In this document: positions 9,205 to 19,803 of the stretch, piece by piece | Position numbering within the stretch: the first letter of the stretch is position 1 | Layout of the letters: each line of letters opens with the position of its first letter | NCBI GenBank assembly: GCA_009193035.1 | Contig: SWDT01000179.1 | Span: 1 to 43,782 of the forward strand | Source of the DNA: Halicephalobus mephisto | Taxonomy: Eukaryota; Nematoda; Chromadorea; Rhabditida; Panagrolaimidae | Length of the DNA stretch: 43,782 bases | Direction: 5' to 3' | Notes under the pieces: generated by a model | Seen by the model: the letters and a program-made list of their open reading frames with translations, nothing else | What the model was told of the DNA's origin: nothing | Databases searched by the model: none | Position numbers and translations under genes: made by a program

Positions 9205-11645
9205 TCAGCGAGAACCATTAAAAACTTGTTCAACAGTAGTTGGATCCTTGCATCCAGGCATATTGTCGTTAAGTGTCGAGTTCCTGGTAGCATTTGTTGA
9301 AGAACGACGACTATTAGTTGAAGAATTTCCTGTGCTTGTAGATTTCGGAGTAACTTTGTATTCAGAAATTTTAACATTTCCTCCAGTAGGTTTATGATCA
9401 GCATTTTCAAGTGATCCAATTTTCGATTTAGCTTCAACTTGGACTTTTTGGTGGAAAATCTACAAACTACTAGTCAGACCAAAACATTCAAATGAAACAA
9501 ATATGAAAATTACCTTTACATCCCCTCCGGCCGGTTTATGATCAGCATTTGCCAAAGATCCAATTTTAGATTCTGCTTTCCATTCAAGTTTTTGAGTTAC
9601 GACCTAGATATTTAAAATTATGAAGTAATTTTAAAACATGAAGTAATTTTAAAATATGAAATTATTTAAAAACATGAAGTTATTTTAAAATATAAAATTA
9701 TTTTAAAATATAAAATTACTTAAAAACATGAAATTATTTAAAAACATGAAGTTATTTTGAATTCTTTTGTTACTTTAAAAATATAAAATTACCTTCTTTT
9801 CGACCTTGGGAGATTGAAGCTCAGCTTTCGCGTCAATTTTCGGTTTCGCATTTTCTTTGAAATTCAACTTGCGGTTTTCAATCTTCACCTGACCACCACC
9901 TGTAATACAATGTAAATAAAAAAAGCAAATAATACTATGGATTAACCGTACCTGGAACATGTTTTGCGTTTTCAAGTGATCCAATTTTAGAAGTAACATT
10001 AAATTTCGGTTTTTCGTGAAAAATTTTAACATTTCCTCCCCCTGGTTTATAGTCAGAAGTTGCGTTAATGCGTCTAAAAAGGAAATAGATTTATTTTGGA
10101 TTCGGCGATTATGGAATGGTTCAGTAATCTTATCCATAGGTGCAACAGTGACTTACCCTTTTACGTTCTCATATTTCTTGCTCAATTTTGGAGTCACCGG
10201 AAGGACTTTTCCTTGGTTTGATGCTGATCCTAAAAAAAGATTTTACACATGAATTTTGGGAAATTGATATATCCATTTTGGAAAATACCGGTAAATTTAA
10301 AAATTGATATATCCATTTTGGAAAATACCGATAAAGTAATTTAAAAATTGATATATCCATTTTGGAAAATACCGATAAAGGAATTTAAAAATTGATAAAT
10401 AATTTTAAAAAACACTTACCGGGTTTGGAAGTTGAAGAAGCACTTTTTGGGATGGGAGTTCTTGTAACACTACTAGTTCTGGATCCACTACTTATCGGCA
10501 TCCTAAAAAGTATCCTAAATAAAACAAAGACACTCAAAATACGAAAATTCCGGACTCTTGACAAACTAGGTTACATCGGAAGAGCCCCATTCTGTGCTCT
10601 AAGCGAGTTCGAAAACTGAATGAAAATACACATATGGTTAGTGCCTTCACTAGTGTGCCGACATCGCGCAAAACAGCAAAAAGCATTGACCGTGCAAGTA
10701 GCATTCCCGAAAAGTAACGCAACTTGGGAGCTTCTAGAAACGGAAAAGACAGCCATGTGACCCATGCTTCTTTAAAAATTTTTGAAATCACTCACTTTGG
10801 TTTTTCAGTAATCCGGGTATTTTGAGTCAAGGATTTTGGAGCTGGCGTGGACTTAATAGCCGTAGGCGGTGGTTTCCTAGTGGTACTTGATGGCGTAGAA
10901 GAGAATCTAGAAAAAATTACGTAAAAACGAGTCCGACCTTTGTCAATTTTCGAATTTGTGTATTGAAAAAATTTTTTTCTCACTTTTTTGGTCCACCGGA
11001 ATTTGGGTCCTTTGTGGACGGCGATTTCACGGACATCACTTTGGATGGGGTAGCGAGCTTTGTTGGAAGATGTTTGGCGGTGTTTTTTTTATCGACTAAT
11101 GGGGCTTTCTTTTCAATAGTAGTTCCATTTGATTTGTGGACAACCTGACGAGTATCGTGAGAGGTATGTTCAACAGCCTGAGATTGGGCAATATGGACAT
11201 CAGTAGCACTATCAAGAAGAGTTTCTTCTTTAGGGACTTCTTTGTCGTCAGTATAGCCAGCTAGAATGACTTTTGGAATTTCTTCTTCAATGTCGTTAGG
11301 ATCACGTTCATAAACAGGAACAGGGGAATTAGGACTTGGCTTATCTCTTCCTTCGTCCTTAGGTTTAGGTCCATCTTCTGCTTGGTCAGGCTTGTCAGGA
11401 CTAGACTTACCCTCTCCATGGTCATCAGGCTCAGGTCCATCAGGTTTAGGTTTATCTCCTCGGCCATCAGGCTTCACTGGTTCGGGACTCGGGGTTCGGC
11501 TCTTGATGACCGGTTCTGGAACCACTTCATTCACCTTGTCTACCGGAGTTTCTGGCTCTTTGTCAGCTTCATTCTCAGGTTTGGCTTCAATGATAGAAGA
11601 AACTTGATCACTAGGACTGGACAGCGGAGGTTCGTTTTCTGCCAT
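9205..11645 (-). CDS. ptl-1: PTL-1, MAP2/tau-family microtubule-associated protein
   Basis: Eight exons on the minus strand: 11645-10984, 10906-10796, 10502-10420, 10229-10157, 10073-9952, 9899-9793, 9603-9514 and 9459-9205 (500 aa, all phases fit). PTL-1 binds and stabilises microtubules, mainly in neurons. The N-terminal half is an acidic, Pro/Glu/Lys-rich projection domain without predicted fold. The middle is basic and Ser/Pro-rich. The C-terminal half carries four tau-type repeats, recognised by SKIGSLENADHKPTGG-like cores: DYKPGGGNVKIF, SKIGSLENAKHVPGGGQVKI, SKIGSLANADHKPAGGDVK and SKIGSLENADHKPTGGNVKI. A Ser/Thr-rich tail ends FNGSR. The start at 11643-11645 was chosen over an in-frame ATG 24 nt upstream because an ATTTTCAG acceptor ends two bases before it. 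C. elegans PTL-1 is about 450 aa; the extra length is in the N-terminal half. Confidence 0.96.
9610..9785. repeat. degenerate AT repeat in ptl-1 intron 6
   Basis: The intron between exons 6 and 7 is filled with alternating blocks aaaacatgaagttatttt and aaatataaaattatttt, roughly 18-22 bp per unit. Confidence 0.65.
10256..10400. repeat. three-copy 50-bp tandem repeat in ptl-1 intron 3
   Basis: The unit aattgatatatccattttgg followed by aaaataccgataaa is repeated three times with a fourth partial copy. It lies between ptl-1 exons 3 and 4. Confidence 0.8.
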
Positions 11646-11647
11646 TT

Positions 11648-11658
11648 CTGAAAATGTA
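11648..11658 (-). promoter_or_regulatory. putative spliced-leader acceptor of ptl-1
   Basis: The minus strand reads ACATTTTCAG, then AA and the ATG. This nearly ideal 3' splice consensus, with no upstream exon, supports the MAENE start. Confidence 0.65.
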
Positions 11659-12321
11659 AAATGACCCAATTTCCTAAATTCGGCTTATTTTAAACTTTAC
11701 GATGCGCAATATAAATTTAGAAAAGAAATAAATTAGTCAAATTTCTCTTAAAATAATGGCAAGTTGAAAATGTTCAAAAAACAATCAAATCCATATATGA
11801 AATCATCGAAAAAACAAGTCGAAAATTAAAGTAGTGAAATCTCGAACAAAAAGTAAAAAATAGTTTAAAAATCAAAGAAATAAAACATAAAAATCATATA
11901 ATTATAAAAATTAAAATTAGTTTAAAATTTTTTTAGAGTTTTAGGATTTTAAAAAAAAAGAAAAAGCGAGAGTCGATTTTGGCGAAAATTGCCAGATTTG
12001 CCTTTTTTATCTGTTTTCATAATCCTCGCTCTCTTTGCGCGGGAATTTAAAAACTGAAAAAATTACATAACTACAAAAAATTTTAAAATATGTTTTTTAA
12101 AAATTTTTAATGTAAATTTCTGGATTTTTAGGAGTTTTTAAACTTTAGGTAAAAAATGATTAAAAACAGAGCGAGTCAATTTCGACAATTGCCAAATTTA
12201 TTTTTTTTTCTTCAGCAGTGTTCGCTTCCTTTTTGCGCGAATTCGAAAATTTCTAAATAGCATATATCTCTTTTTGGTAGATTGTAATTCTTGTAACAAC
12301 AATTAAAGATTATCGAAAACC

Positions 12322-12490
12322 ATGGACATAGAAGAACAAAATGAAACAATGGAAAACAAGGGTGTTTTCGGCTTCTTTTCCAAGCCAATTGAGCGAAAGG
12401 GATTTTGGGATTTGGGATAATGTAGTGTTCAGTTTCAAGGCCATGGAGGAAACAAATCCGTTGTCCACAAAAGAAAGCTTGGAAAATTGA
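12322..12490 (+). other. small coding-like island of uncertain meaning
   Basis: Two overlapping plus-strand frames start with ATG and look coding: 12322 (MDIEEQNETMENKGVF..., 31 codons) and 12341 (MKQWKTRV..., 49 codons, ending KAMEETNPLSTKESLEN and TGA at 12488-12490). The minus strand is also open for 74-123 codons (12212-12583). Composition is clearly less AT-rich than the surroundings. I recognise no family and cannot choose the frame; it may be a first exon of the plus-strand gene at 13899 or a decayed gene. Confidence 0.3.
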
Positions 12491-12599
12491 TTTCCTAAAA
12501 TCGCATTGAAGAAATTGATTTTTTTCGAAAACAAACAAATAAAGTACCTCTCTAAGATCGTTTTCCAAAATGTGATTTTTCAAAACAAACTTTTAAATA

Positions 12600-12945
12600 A
12601 AAAATAATTTTTCTGGAATTTTCGAATTCCCGCGAAAAAATATAAAAACAATAAATCTGACAAAAATCAGGTCTTTTTTATCCAAATTTCGAAATTTTCT
12701 AAGAAATTTAAATAATTTATTTTAAAAACAATATCGAAAAAATTATTTTTTATTTTTAATAATTTTTTTGGAATTTTCGAATTTCCGCGAAAAAATATAA
12801 AAACAATAAATTTAATAAAAATTAGGTCTTTTTTATTCAAATTTCGAAATTTTCTAAGAAATTTAAATAATTTATTTTAAAAACAATATCGAAAAAATTA
12901 TTTTTTATTTTTAATAATTTTTTTGAAATTTTCGAATTTCCACAT
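12600..12945. repeat. 156-bp tandem duplication
   Basis: Copies begin at about 12614 and 12769 with ggaattttcgaattcccgcg and are nearly identical for about 150 bp. A partial third copy begins near 12925. Confidence 0.8.
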
Positions 12946-13545
12946 AAAAGGAGGAAAATTTGTAAAATAATAAAAATGGTAAATTTGGCAATTTTCTTTC
13001 GAAATCGACTTTTTTCTTTTATCGAAATTTTAAATTTTTTGAATTTACAAATTTATGTAAACAAAATTTCGTAAAAACTTTCTTTTTGATTTTTATAATA
13101 TGAACTTTATTGAGATTTTCGAATTCCCGCAGAGACCGAATGAGGGTGGAATAATTAGTAAATTTGGCATTCATCACAGAAAACATTTTTTTTACTTAAA
13201 TTTCAGAAATTTGAGAAAATTTTAGAAATTCGTCTTGAGAAAATTTCGCAACAAAATTCAATTTTATTTTATACGGTAGTGTGACTAAGATTTTATAGGT
13301 TTTAAAATTTCCCGAAATCCAGTGGAAATAAAACAATTAAAAATTTTTCAAATTTATAAAAATTCGTTTCGAAACAATTTCGCTGCAAAAATTATTTTTT
13401 ATTTTTTAAACTAATATGAGTATGATCGAATCCTAATAGTTACATAAATACAAAATTTACAGGTCTTGGTCTCGATTGGAAAACTTTGAAAATTCGTGTC
13501 GGGACCATTTCACAATGATTTTTATTTTTAAATTTCCTTCATAGT

Positions 13546-13796
13546 ATGATTATAATTGAAACTTAACAGAATAGGATAAAAATGAAATTTTTGTAGTTTT
13601 AGGTCTCAACTAGAAAGTTTCCAAAATTCGTGTCAGGAAAATTGTGTGACGAAAATTTATTTTTTATAAATACTATGATTATAATTGAAACTTAACAGAA
13701 TAGGATAAAAACGAAATTTTTGTAGTTTTAGGTCTCAACTAGAAAGTGTCCAAAATTCGTGTCAGGAAAATTGTGTGACGAAAATTTATTTTCAGA
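13546..13796. repeat. 128-bp tandem duplication ending in a TTTTCAG
   Basis: Copies begin with atgattataattgaaactta at about 13546 and 13674 and are almost identical. They contain the block ggtctcaactagaaagt and caaaattcgtgtcaggaaaa, related to other dispersed repeats in the window. Confidence 0.82.
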
Positions 13797-13860
13797 AAAA
13801 TCAAACCCTAAAAAGAGCACTTTAAACTTTTGATTTTGGAAGTGTCTAAAATTCCCAAAA

Positions 13861-13871
13861 TTTGCATTCAG
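13861..13871 (+). promoter_or_regulatory. possible spliced-leader acceptor for the 13899 gene
   Basis: TTTGCATTCAG lies 28 nt upstream of the proposed ATG. It supports that start only weakly. Confidence 0.35.
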
Positions 13872-13898
13872 AAAATCCTACAAAAAATAATTCATAAA

Positions 13899-14198
13899 AT
13901 GTGGTTCGAAATCCAAAAATTAAAGATAAAAAACATTTTTCATCGCGCAGAAAAACGTAAGTCCGTTCCTAAATGTGTCCAGCAGGTAACTCTTGCTAAA
14001 AATCGACGTTATTTTGCTTCGAATGTGCGTTAGGAAGAAACAGGACCAAGGACAGCCCATGAAGCAACAAATAACAACAAAGAAGAGAGTAGAAGCTCTC
14101 GCACTGGGGAAACATGTGGGAAAAGAAGACTTGAACGAAAGCCAAAGCTTCGACAAACCAGTTTTGTCCCTAGCGGCAGCAATAAAAGCCGATGTTGA
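13899..14198 (+). CDS. small basic protein, unrecognised
   Basis: Proposed exons are 13899-13985 and 14034-14198, joined across a typical 48-nt intron (CAG|GTAACT...GCGTTAG). They give 83 aa ending at TGA 14196-14198. The intron is a multiple of three but contains an in-frame TAG at its end, so it must be removed to read on. The protein is strongly basic and disordered, for example EKRKSVPKCVQQEETG and GKRRLERKPKLRQTSFVPSG. A GCATTCAG 28 nt before the ATG could be a spliced-leader acceptor. I considered a shugoshin-like basic tail because of the RRLERKP-type sequence but could not support it. A further coding-like piece (TFVTLKPRKSKNPKNGSRDF, about 14722-14790) may be another exon, but no junction fits well. 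It is convergent with ifet-1. Confidence 0.42.
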
Positions 14199-14987
14199 GG
14201 TCAAAATCATCTTTTTTCAAAAACTAACAAGACAAAACTGGTCCAAAGTATCCCAAAAAACAAAAATTCTTTTATAAAAGTCATTCAATATTAATAAACA
14301 CATCTTCGTTTTTTAAATTCTCCGATTCCATTAATGACAAAGTAGAATTTAAGGAAGAAGATAAAAGTCCATCAACTTTTTAAAACGAACTTTAAGGAAA
14401 TTATTTTAAGTCTTTAAATTTTCTAAAATAAAATTTAAAAAAAAATAAAAATCTTCAAAAATAAAATTTAAAAAAATAAAATTTAAAAAAAGTAAAAAAT
14501 TTAAAAAAAATAAAAATCTTTGAATTTTAAAAATAAAATGTAAAAATAATTTAAAAAATAAAAATCTTTAAAAATTCATTGTATTTTTAAAATAAATTTT
14601 CTTGAATTAACAAAATCCTAAAAGCAGATGTCAGAATTTTCTCGATAAATTTCTATACAATTTCAAAAAAAACTACTTTTCTTTAATTTTTAAAGAGATT
14701 CTTCCACAAAAAATTCCAGAGACGTTTGTCACTTTGAAGCCGCGGAAGTCGAAAAATCCCAAAAATGGATCTCGAGACTTCCTTTAAAAAACATGAAATT
14801 CGAAACTTTTTTGAAATTTTATTCATCCACCTGATTAAATCCCAAAAAAATTATTTCATAAATTTGCATATTTCATCAATGCCACTAAAAATATAAAATT
14901 CGTGGCTATAATTCAAAATAATAAAACACGCAAAATTGAGCACCCGTTTTGGGTTATACAAAAACTCGACCAAAACTTTAATGTACT
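14199..14987. other. AT-rich gap between the 13899 gene and ifet-1
   Basis: Repeated aaaaataaaatttaaaaaa blocks fill 14400-14580. A short less AT-rich piece at 14700-14830 follows an ATTCCAG. It is open in two frames (ending at TAA near 14790 or TGA near 14832). It may be a lost or alternative exon of the plus-strand gene. Confidence 0.45.
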
Positions 14988-17657
14988 CTAATTTTTGTTT
15001 AATAATGACCTTTCCAAGTCCTCAACTGTCATCATTTTTGCTGTCGTTGGAATAGTTTTCATTATTGATTCTGGAATTCTATTACATGTTTGTTCTTCCA
15101 TTTCATTTGATTCTTTTTTTTCTAAATTTCGCATCTGATTCCATTCATCATTATTTTGATTACTCGAGCTACCCGGAGGACACATCGGGTTTTGCATTGG
15201 AAAAAAATACCCTGGAGGCATATTCCTTGGAATTGACATTCCCGGAGGTGGCATTCTCGGCATAGCTGTAAATCCACGACTGTCAGGTACTCCCATAGGG
15301 GGCATTGGTCCATTACCAGGGGGCATAGAAAACATGTTACACATCATAAGATCAAACGGAAACATATTCGCCATCATATTCGGTGGTCTCTCATTTTGCG
15401 GATTTCCAAAATTAGAATTACGACTCCCACTACGAACTTCAGATGGGTCATCAGGCAAGGGGGAATTCTGCCGAACCTAAAATTTAAAATTAAACATAAG
15501 AACACACATAATTACATATATAAAACATACAATTACACACACAAAAATACAATGATATAAAAATTACAAATATATGTAAATTAAAAACTATACATAAACC
15601 CACATTGTCACCATGCAGATTTGAGTCCAAATTAGTCATCTCCGTCCGCATCGGAGGTCTCTGCTGCTGATCAATGTCGGGCGAAGAACTTGCTGAAAAA
15701 CAGAAACCATATTATTCTAAAAGAAAAATTCCCTCGACAGGAAATTCTAGAACTTTCTAAAACCAAAAGTAGCCTAAAATTTCATTTTTGCATGATTTCG
15801 TAATCTTACACAATTTCAAAATATTTAAAAACTACTTTGTTCTAAAACCTGGATTCTGATGCACACAACACATAACCATGTACTTTTTAGGGTTGATTTT
15901 CATATATAAAACTACTACTACTACAAATCACACCTACTCCAAATGCCTTCATTCAAAATTCTACTTCTATTTAAACAATAAAATTACCTTCATTATTACG
16001 TCTGCGAAGAAGTACCGACGTCGGTAAATTTACACCAGATCTATTCATATTCTGAGGAGGAGGCGGAGCTCCACCCATGGGGGGAGGCATCATTCCAGGG
16101 GGGAAATTCATGCCACCAAATGCAAACGGGTTCACCATCGGCATCCCATTCAAACCGGGGATGAACATAGACGGTGGGGGCATAGGTCCATTTGGAAATG
16201 ATGGAAAATTATTAAATTGTTGTGGAACAGACCGTCGCGATGACGTTGAACTCGGGGAATCAGATCTCTGTGATGGACGATTCATATCATTTGGCATACA
16301 ATTTCTCACAACTTGATCAAATGCCGGAGGTAATAAAGGCGGAGTTATTGATTCATGTCGTTGATTCTGTAACTGAGAAGATCGTAAATTCGTCGTCATA
16401 GAAGGGGGGATCACCGTCGGCGAGGGGGGCAATGGTTGTCTCCTTTGGGGTTCATTCCTCGGAATCCCAAAGAATTCACAACTAGCAGGAGCATTACTAG
16501 CTCCATTCCAGGATTCCTTCTCTCGAGACGGCGTCCTGTCCTTTTTCTCGAGATCGTTCTTTCCCAAAATTTCAGCCAGAATAGCCTCTTCTGTCCAGGT
16601 GTTATTCTCAGACCGAACAGGAGGACTCGGAAAACTCGGATTTTTCGCGTGGACATTCGCTGGACTTCGGATAGCGTTGGTTAGTTCAGGAAGAAGCTTC
16701 TTTTCGTCCTCTGCTATGTTCATTTTGCTTTCGAAATCTGCAGCCATAACTCCAGAGAAGGGCATGCTAGGGAGGTTTTCTTGGGGTTGTGAGAACAGGT
16801 TCCCTAGTCCGTGAAGAGGGTCCTTGGAAGGTCCTGGGGCTGGAGGTTTCTGATTTTCAGCGTTACGTTTGTTAAATAAGTGAATAAAACGACTTCCACT
16901 TGTGGATTCCTTCTGGGCGGGGGTTATGGGGCCCTTGCGTTTTAGTTCCTCCAATAGTTCGGCTTCAGAATAGACTCCAGAAGTGTCTTTGGTGGGGATT
17001 TTGGAAGTCACTGGCGGAGTCCCGTCGAAGCCTTTCAATTCCATGACATCATGAATAGAAATACTACTGTCAGCCCATTCTGGCAGGGACTCTTCGTTAT
17101 TTTGGCGATGTCTGTAGCGGTCACTCCTGTCTCCGTTGTCGTCGTTCCTGGACCTCCATCGACTGCCTTGGTTATCGTGTCTCTGTCCGTCAGAGTTGAC
17201 GGTTTTTCCATTTCGCCACTTGCCAGATCCTTGGTCTGGAAACAGGATATAAGGACATGGATTAAGATCAATGAACTCACTTTTGGTATTACTGCCAGGA
17301 ACACATCCACCGGTAAACTGCCGTCGTTGGGGAGACAACCCGAGTTCGTCCTCCATCCTTGATAGGTTCTTTTTTCTTCCTGCGAGTGAATTCTTTGAAT
17401 TTTCTATGGCAAACATTTGATCGAACCATTTGTCAGGAATAAACCGTCCAGTTTCGCTGAAAATTGATATATGGATTAGGAAAATTAGGGAAATCATACT
17501 CATCAAATTCTCGTGATAGATAATCTGGACGTTTTTGTGATGATTCTGATTCCTTAATTAATATCATTTCTTCACGAGTGTACTTGGTGGCAGTAGGGTA
17601 AGGGTTCGGTTGGTTAGATATCATTGTTGAATCGTTATTCGAATCTGTCGATTCCAT
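14988..17657 (-). CDS. ifet-1: IFET-1, eIF4E-transporter (4E-T) homologue
   Basis: Five exons on the minus strand: 17657-17500, 17456-17281, 17235-15988, 15692-15604 and 15476-14988 (719 aa). 4E-T proteins bind eIF4E, repress translation and build P-body or germ granules together with DDX6/CGH-1 and LSM14/CAR-1. The N-terminal eIF4E-binding motif is Y26-TREE-M31-I32, in KYTREEMILIKESESSQKRP, with Met in place of the usual Leu of YxxxxL. The CUP-like/DDX6-binding segment follows as LPEWADSSISIHDVMELKGF (about residue 160). The middle is disordered with a Lys/Glu patch. The C-terminal half is Pro/Met/Gly-rich (GMMPPPMGGAPPPPQNMNR). The extreme C-terminus, TTAKMMTVEDLERSLLNKN, resembles the conserved 4E-T tail. 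Introns 1 and 2 are only 43 and 45 nt. Exon 4 uses an unusual GTGGGT donor, chosen because it preserves frame. Confidence 0.92.
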
Positions 17658-17667
17658 GTTCTTCGTC

Positions 17668-17678
17668 CTGGAAAACTA
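17668..17678 (-). promoter_or_regulatory. putative spliced-leader acceptor of ifet-1
   Basis: The minus strand has GTTTTCCAG ending 10 nt before the ATG at 17657, with no coding exon upstream. Confidence 0.6.
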
Positions 17679-17779
17679 TTTCTAAAAAAACAACATCGAG
17701 AAAAATAAATTCGCGAAAAAACGTTTTTACGATGTTTGATATATAAAAAACGGTTTATTTTCAAACCGATTATCGATTT

Positions 17780-18044
17780 ATGACATCCTCGCGCTCTACA
17801 TCGGGATATCCACCAAAGGATCTCGAGATTAAACAAAAGACAAAAAATCCTGCATGATCTCTTGATTGGAGAAAACAATCCTGATACTGACGGAAACATC
17901 GACAAAACTTGCGCGGCGAGATGGAACCAAGTGTCTCTTCGAGACTCGAGGGCAATCAATGTCGCTTCCTTCGTTCTTTTTTACACCGAATTCTTCCGTT
18001 TTCTATGTTTCTTGATTTCCTCTGAAAGAACAATGCAACAATAA
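17780..18044 (+). pseudogene. frameshifted coding remnant, unrecognised
   Basis: A coding-like frame starts at ATG 17780 (MTSSRSTSGYPPKDLEIKQK) and stops at TGA 17855-17857. The neighbouring frame continues DLLIGENNPDTDGNIDKTCA and reaches a hydrophobic stretch (SFVLFYTEFFRFLCFLI, possibly one membrane segment) before TAA 18042-18044. One base fewer in the A6 run just before the first stop would join them into one frame. The block is much less AT-rich than its surroundings and sits head-to-head with ifet-1 about 120 bp away. It is either a decayed gene or carries a homopolymer error; I recognise no family. Coding-like sequence may continue to about 18150. Confidence 0.4.
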
Positions 18045-18159
18045 CTGGGAATTATTGATTCATGGAGATCTAAAAAGTTTTGAGGAACTTCCGTAAGCAA
18101 AGAAACCCGACTTTTCAAGCCGCACTCGTACCTCTGATTTCCTTGATATCCGTAATATG

Positions 18160-19250
18160 TTCATATATCAAAGTCGATTCTAAAAGAGAGACAAAGGGTT
18201 CTATACTCTGAATACGCAGATCTAGAAATCCCGACATCCATTTAAGAAAGATGTGTTTACAAAAGTGGATTTTTGGTTGAAGTACTGCAGTGTTGTGATT
18301 TTTACGATATTTATTGGGGATCTCATATATAAAAATGAACTATAATGAGTAGACAGAGGGTTATATACCTTGAATGTCCAGAATTAGAAGCTTCCAGATA
18401 GAATGTAAAAAGTTTAATTACAGAGCTGTGTAAAATCCCGGAAAACTAAAATTATCATTTAAGTTACTTTAGTTTCTAAGAAATTCCACAAGTTTATATT
18501 TAAAAATATCGAAATAAAGAGCTATTTTTGGTTTTTAGAAAAATATAATTTTTAAATTTGTTGCATAAATAACTTTAAAAAAGTCGATTTCGATGATTTT
18601 CCATTCATTCCATTTTTATAAACTTTTTAGAATAATCCTAAAAATCCCCAAAATTCACTCTGAACTAATTTTATGTTGGATTTTATTTTCGATTTTTATA
18701 AAAACGATCAATTACGAAATAGTCATGTGAAGTCAAAATCCTCATATAGGATACTCAAATTTTTAAAAAGTTTTCAAAATTCGCCTCGAGGTAATTTCAT
18801 AACAAAGTTCATCTTTATTTTTATAGTAATGTGATTTGAGGATGAGGATCTGTTCCAATTAATCAAAGTCAAAATTTAAACTTTTCGTTCGACGACGCGA
18901 TTTGCGGATCATTTTTGGATTCTGTCGGGACAGAAAATTATACTACAAAAAGAAGGCTTGGAATGAAAATCTGAAGTGATAACTTGAAGTTAAAGCCTGA
19001 GGTGATAGTCTGAATTAACAGTTTGAATGTCGGGGAGTGTGGAGTACTGTAGGGAAAAGAAGATTCGGTTTTCTTTTGTGGGAGTTATATAATTGTATTT
19101 TTGACTTGTCGTGCTAGTGGAGACTATCGTTACAATTCTATTTCTCATCTTAAGAGATTCGAGAAATCCAAATAAGTTCTATTAACTTAGGTAATTTTAA
19201 AATAGGAGAAATCATGAATTCTGTCTCAACGTGAAAAGTTCATACTCTTG
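18160..19250. other. intergenic region without a supported gene
   Basis: AT-rich sequence with diverged copies of the window's dispersed repeat family (agaaattcgcctcgaggtaa, ttcatatatcaaag). At 18950-19020 a short irregular repeat occurs (ctgaagtgataacttgaagt and similar). I see no coding exon. Confidence 0.5.
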
Positions 19251-19254
19251 ATTT

Positions 19255-19575
19255 CGAACTTCAACGTCGGAATTTGACAGTTAACTTTGATTACCAACTT
19301 TAACTATCAACGTTGATCTCAAAATTCGATGGTCAACTTTGACTATTAACTTCGATTTTGACCTTTGATGGTCAACTGTAACTATCAACTTCGATCTCAA
19401 ACTTTGATGATCAACTTTAACTTCGAACTTCGATCTCGACCTTCAATGATCAATTTTGACTATCAACTTTAACTTCGAATTTCGATCTCAACCTTCAATG
19501 ATCAATTTTGACTATCAACTTTAACTTCGAACTTCGATCTTGACCTTTGATGGTCAACTTTGACCTTGAACTCTG
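19255..19575. repeat. 13-bp minisatellite with 52-bp higher-order unit
   Basis: Successive 13-mers such as gatcaattttgac, tatcaactttaac, ttcgaatttcgat and ctcaaccttcaat fill the stretch. Four such 13-mers form a 52-bp higher-order unit, best seen at about 19447-19550 where two copies are nearly identical. The array lies downstream of the insulin-like gene. Confidence 0.85.
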
Positions 19576-19803
19576 ACACTTCGGTAAAGCGAATATCTTA
19601 AAATTCGGATTCTGGATTTCTCTGGAAAGCCCCAAAAATTCGCATTGAGACAATTTCGCAACAATGCCCAGGTCCGGTTTTTTATAATAATGATTATATA
19701 ACAAATTTTCACAGATCTCTTTTTTTCGTGACATAAGTGCAAATGGTAGACAGACAACTGTATCGTAATCAAGGTGAATAAAATAAATATCGATGTTGAA
19801 AAT

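Larger units (their letters stand above)
11660..13860. other. repeat-rich divergent intergenic region upstream of ptl-1
   Basis: The region is mostly A/T homopolymer runs. Two short less AT-rich boxes, near 11960-12050 and 12160-12235, resemble each other (gagcgagtcaatttcgac, cgaaaattgccaaattt, tttttgcgcg). They are candidates for ptl-1 promoter elements or a short duplication. It also holds a coding-like island at 12322-12490 and two tandem duplications (12600-12945 and 13546-13796). Confidence 0.55.

Noticed and set aside
11261..11651. Open frames on both strands across ptl-1 exon 1
   Set aside because: They are shadows of the Pro/Glu-rich ptl-1 coding sequence.
14034..14198. Shugoshin C-terminal motif in the basic protein
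   Set aside because: The arrangement of basic residues does not match the conserved SGO motif, and no N-terminal coiled coil was found.
16077..17362. Several plus-strand ORFs of 79-103 codons
   Set aside because: They lie antisense to ifet-1 exon 3 and reflect its Pro/Gly/Met-rich codons.
17621..17959. 112-codon minus-strand ORF upstream of ifet-1
   Set aside because: It overlaps the ifet-1 leader and start, and the plus-strand frames here have more coding-like composition.
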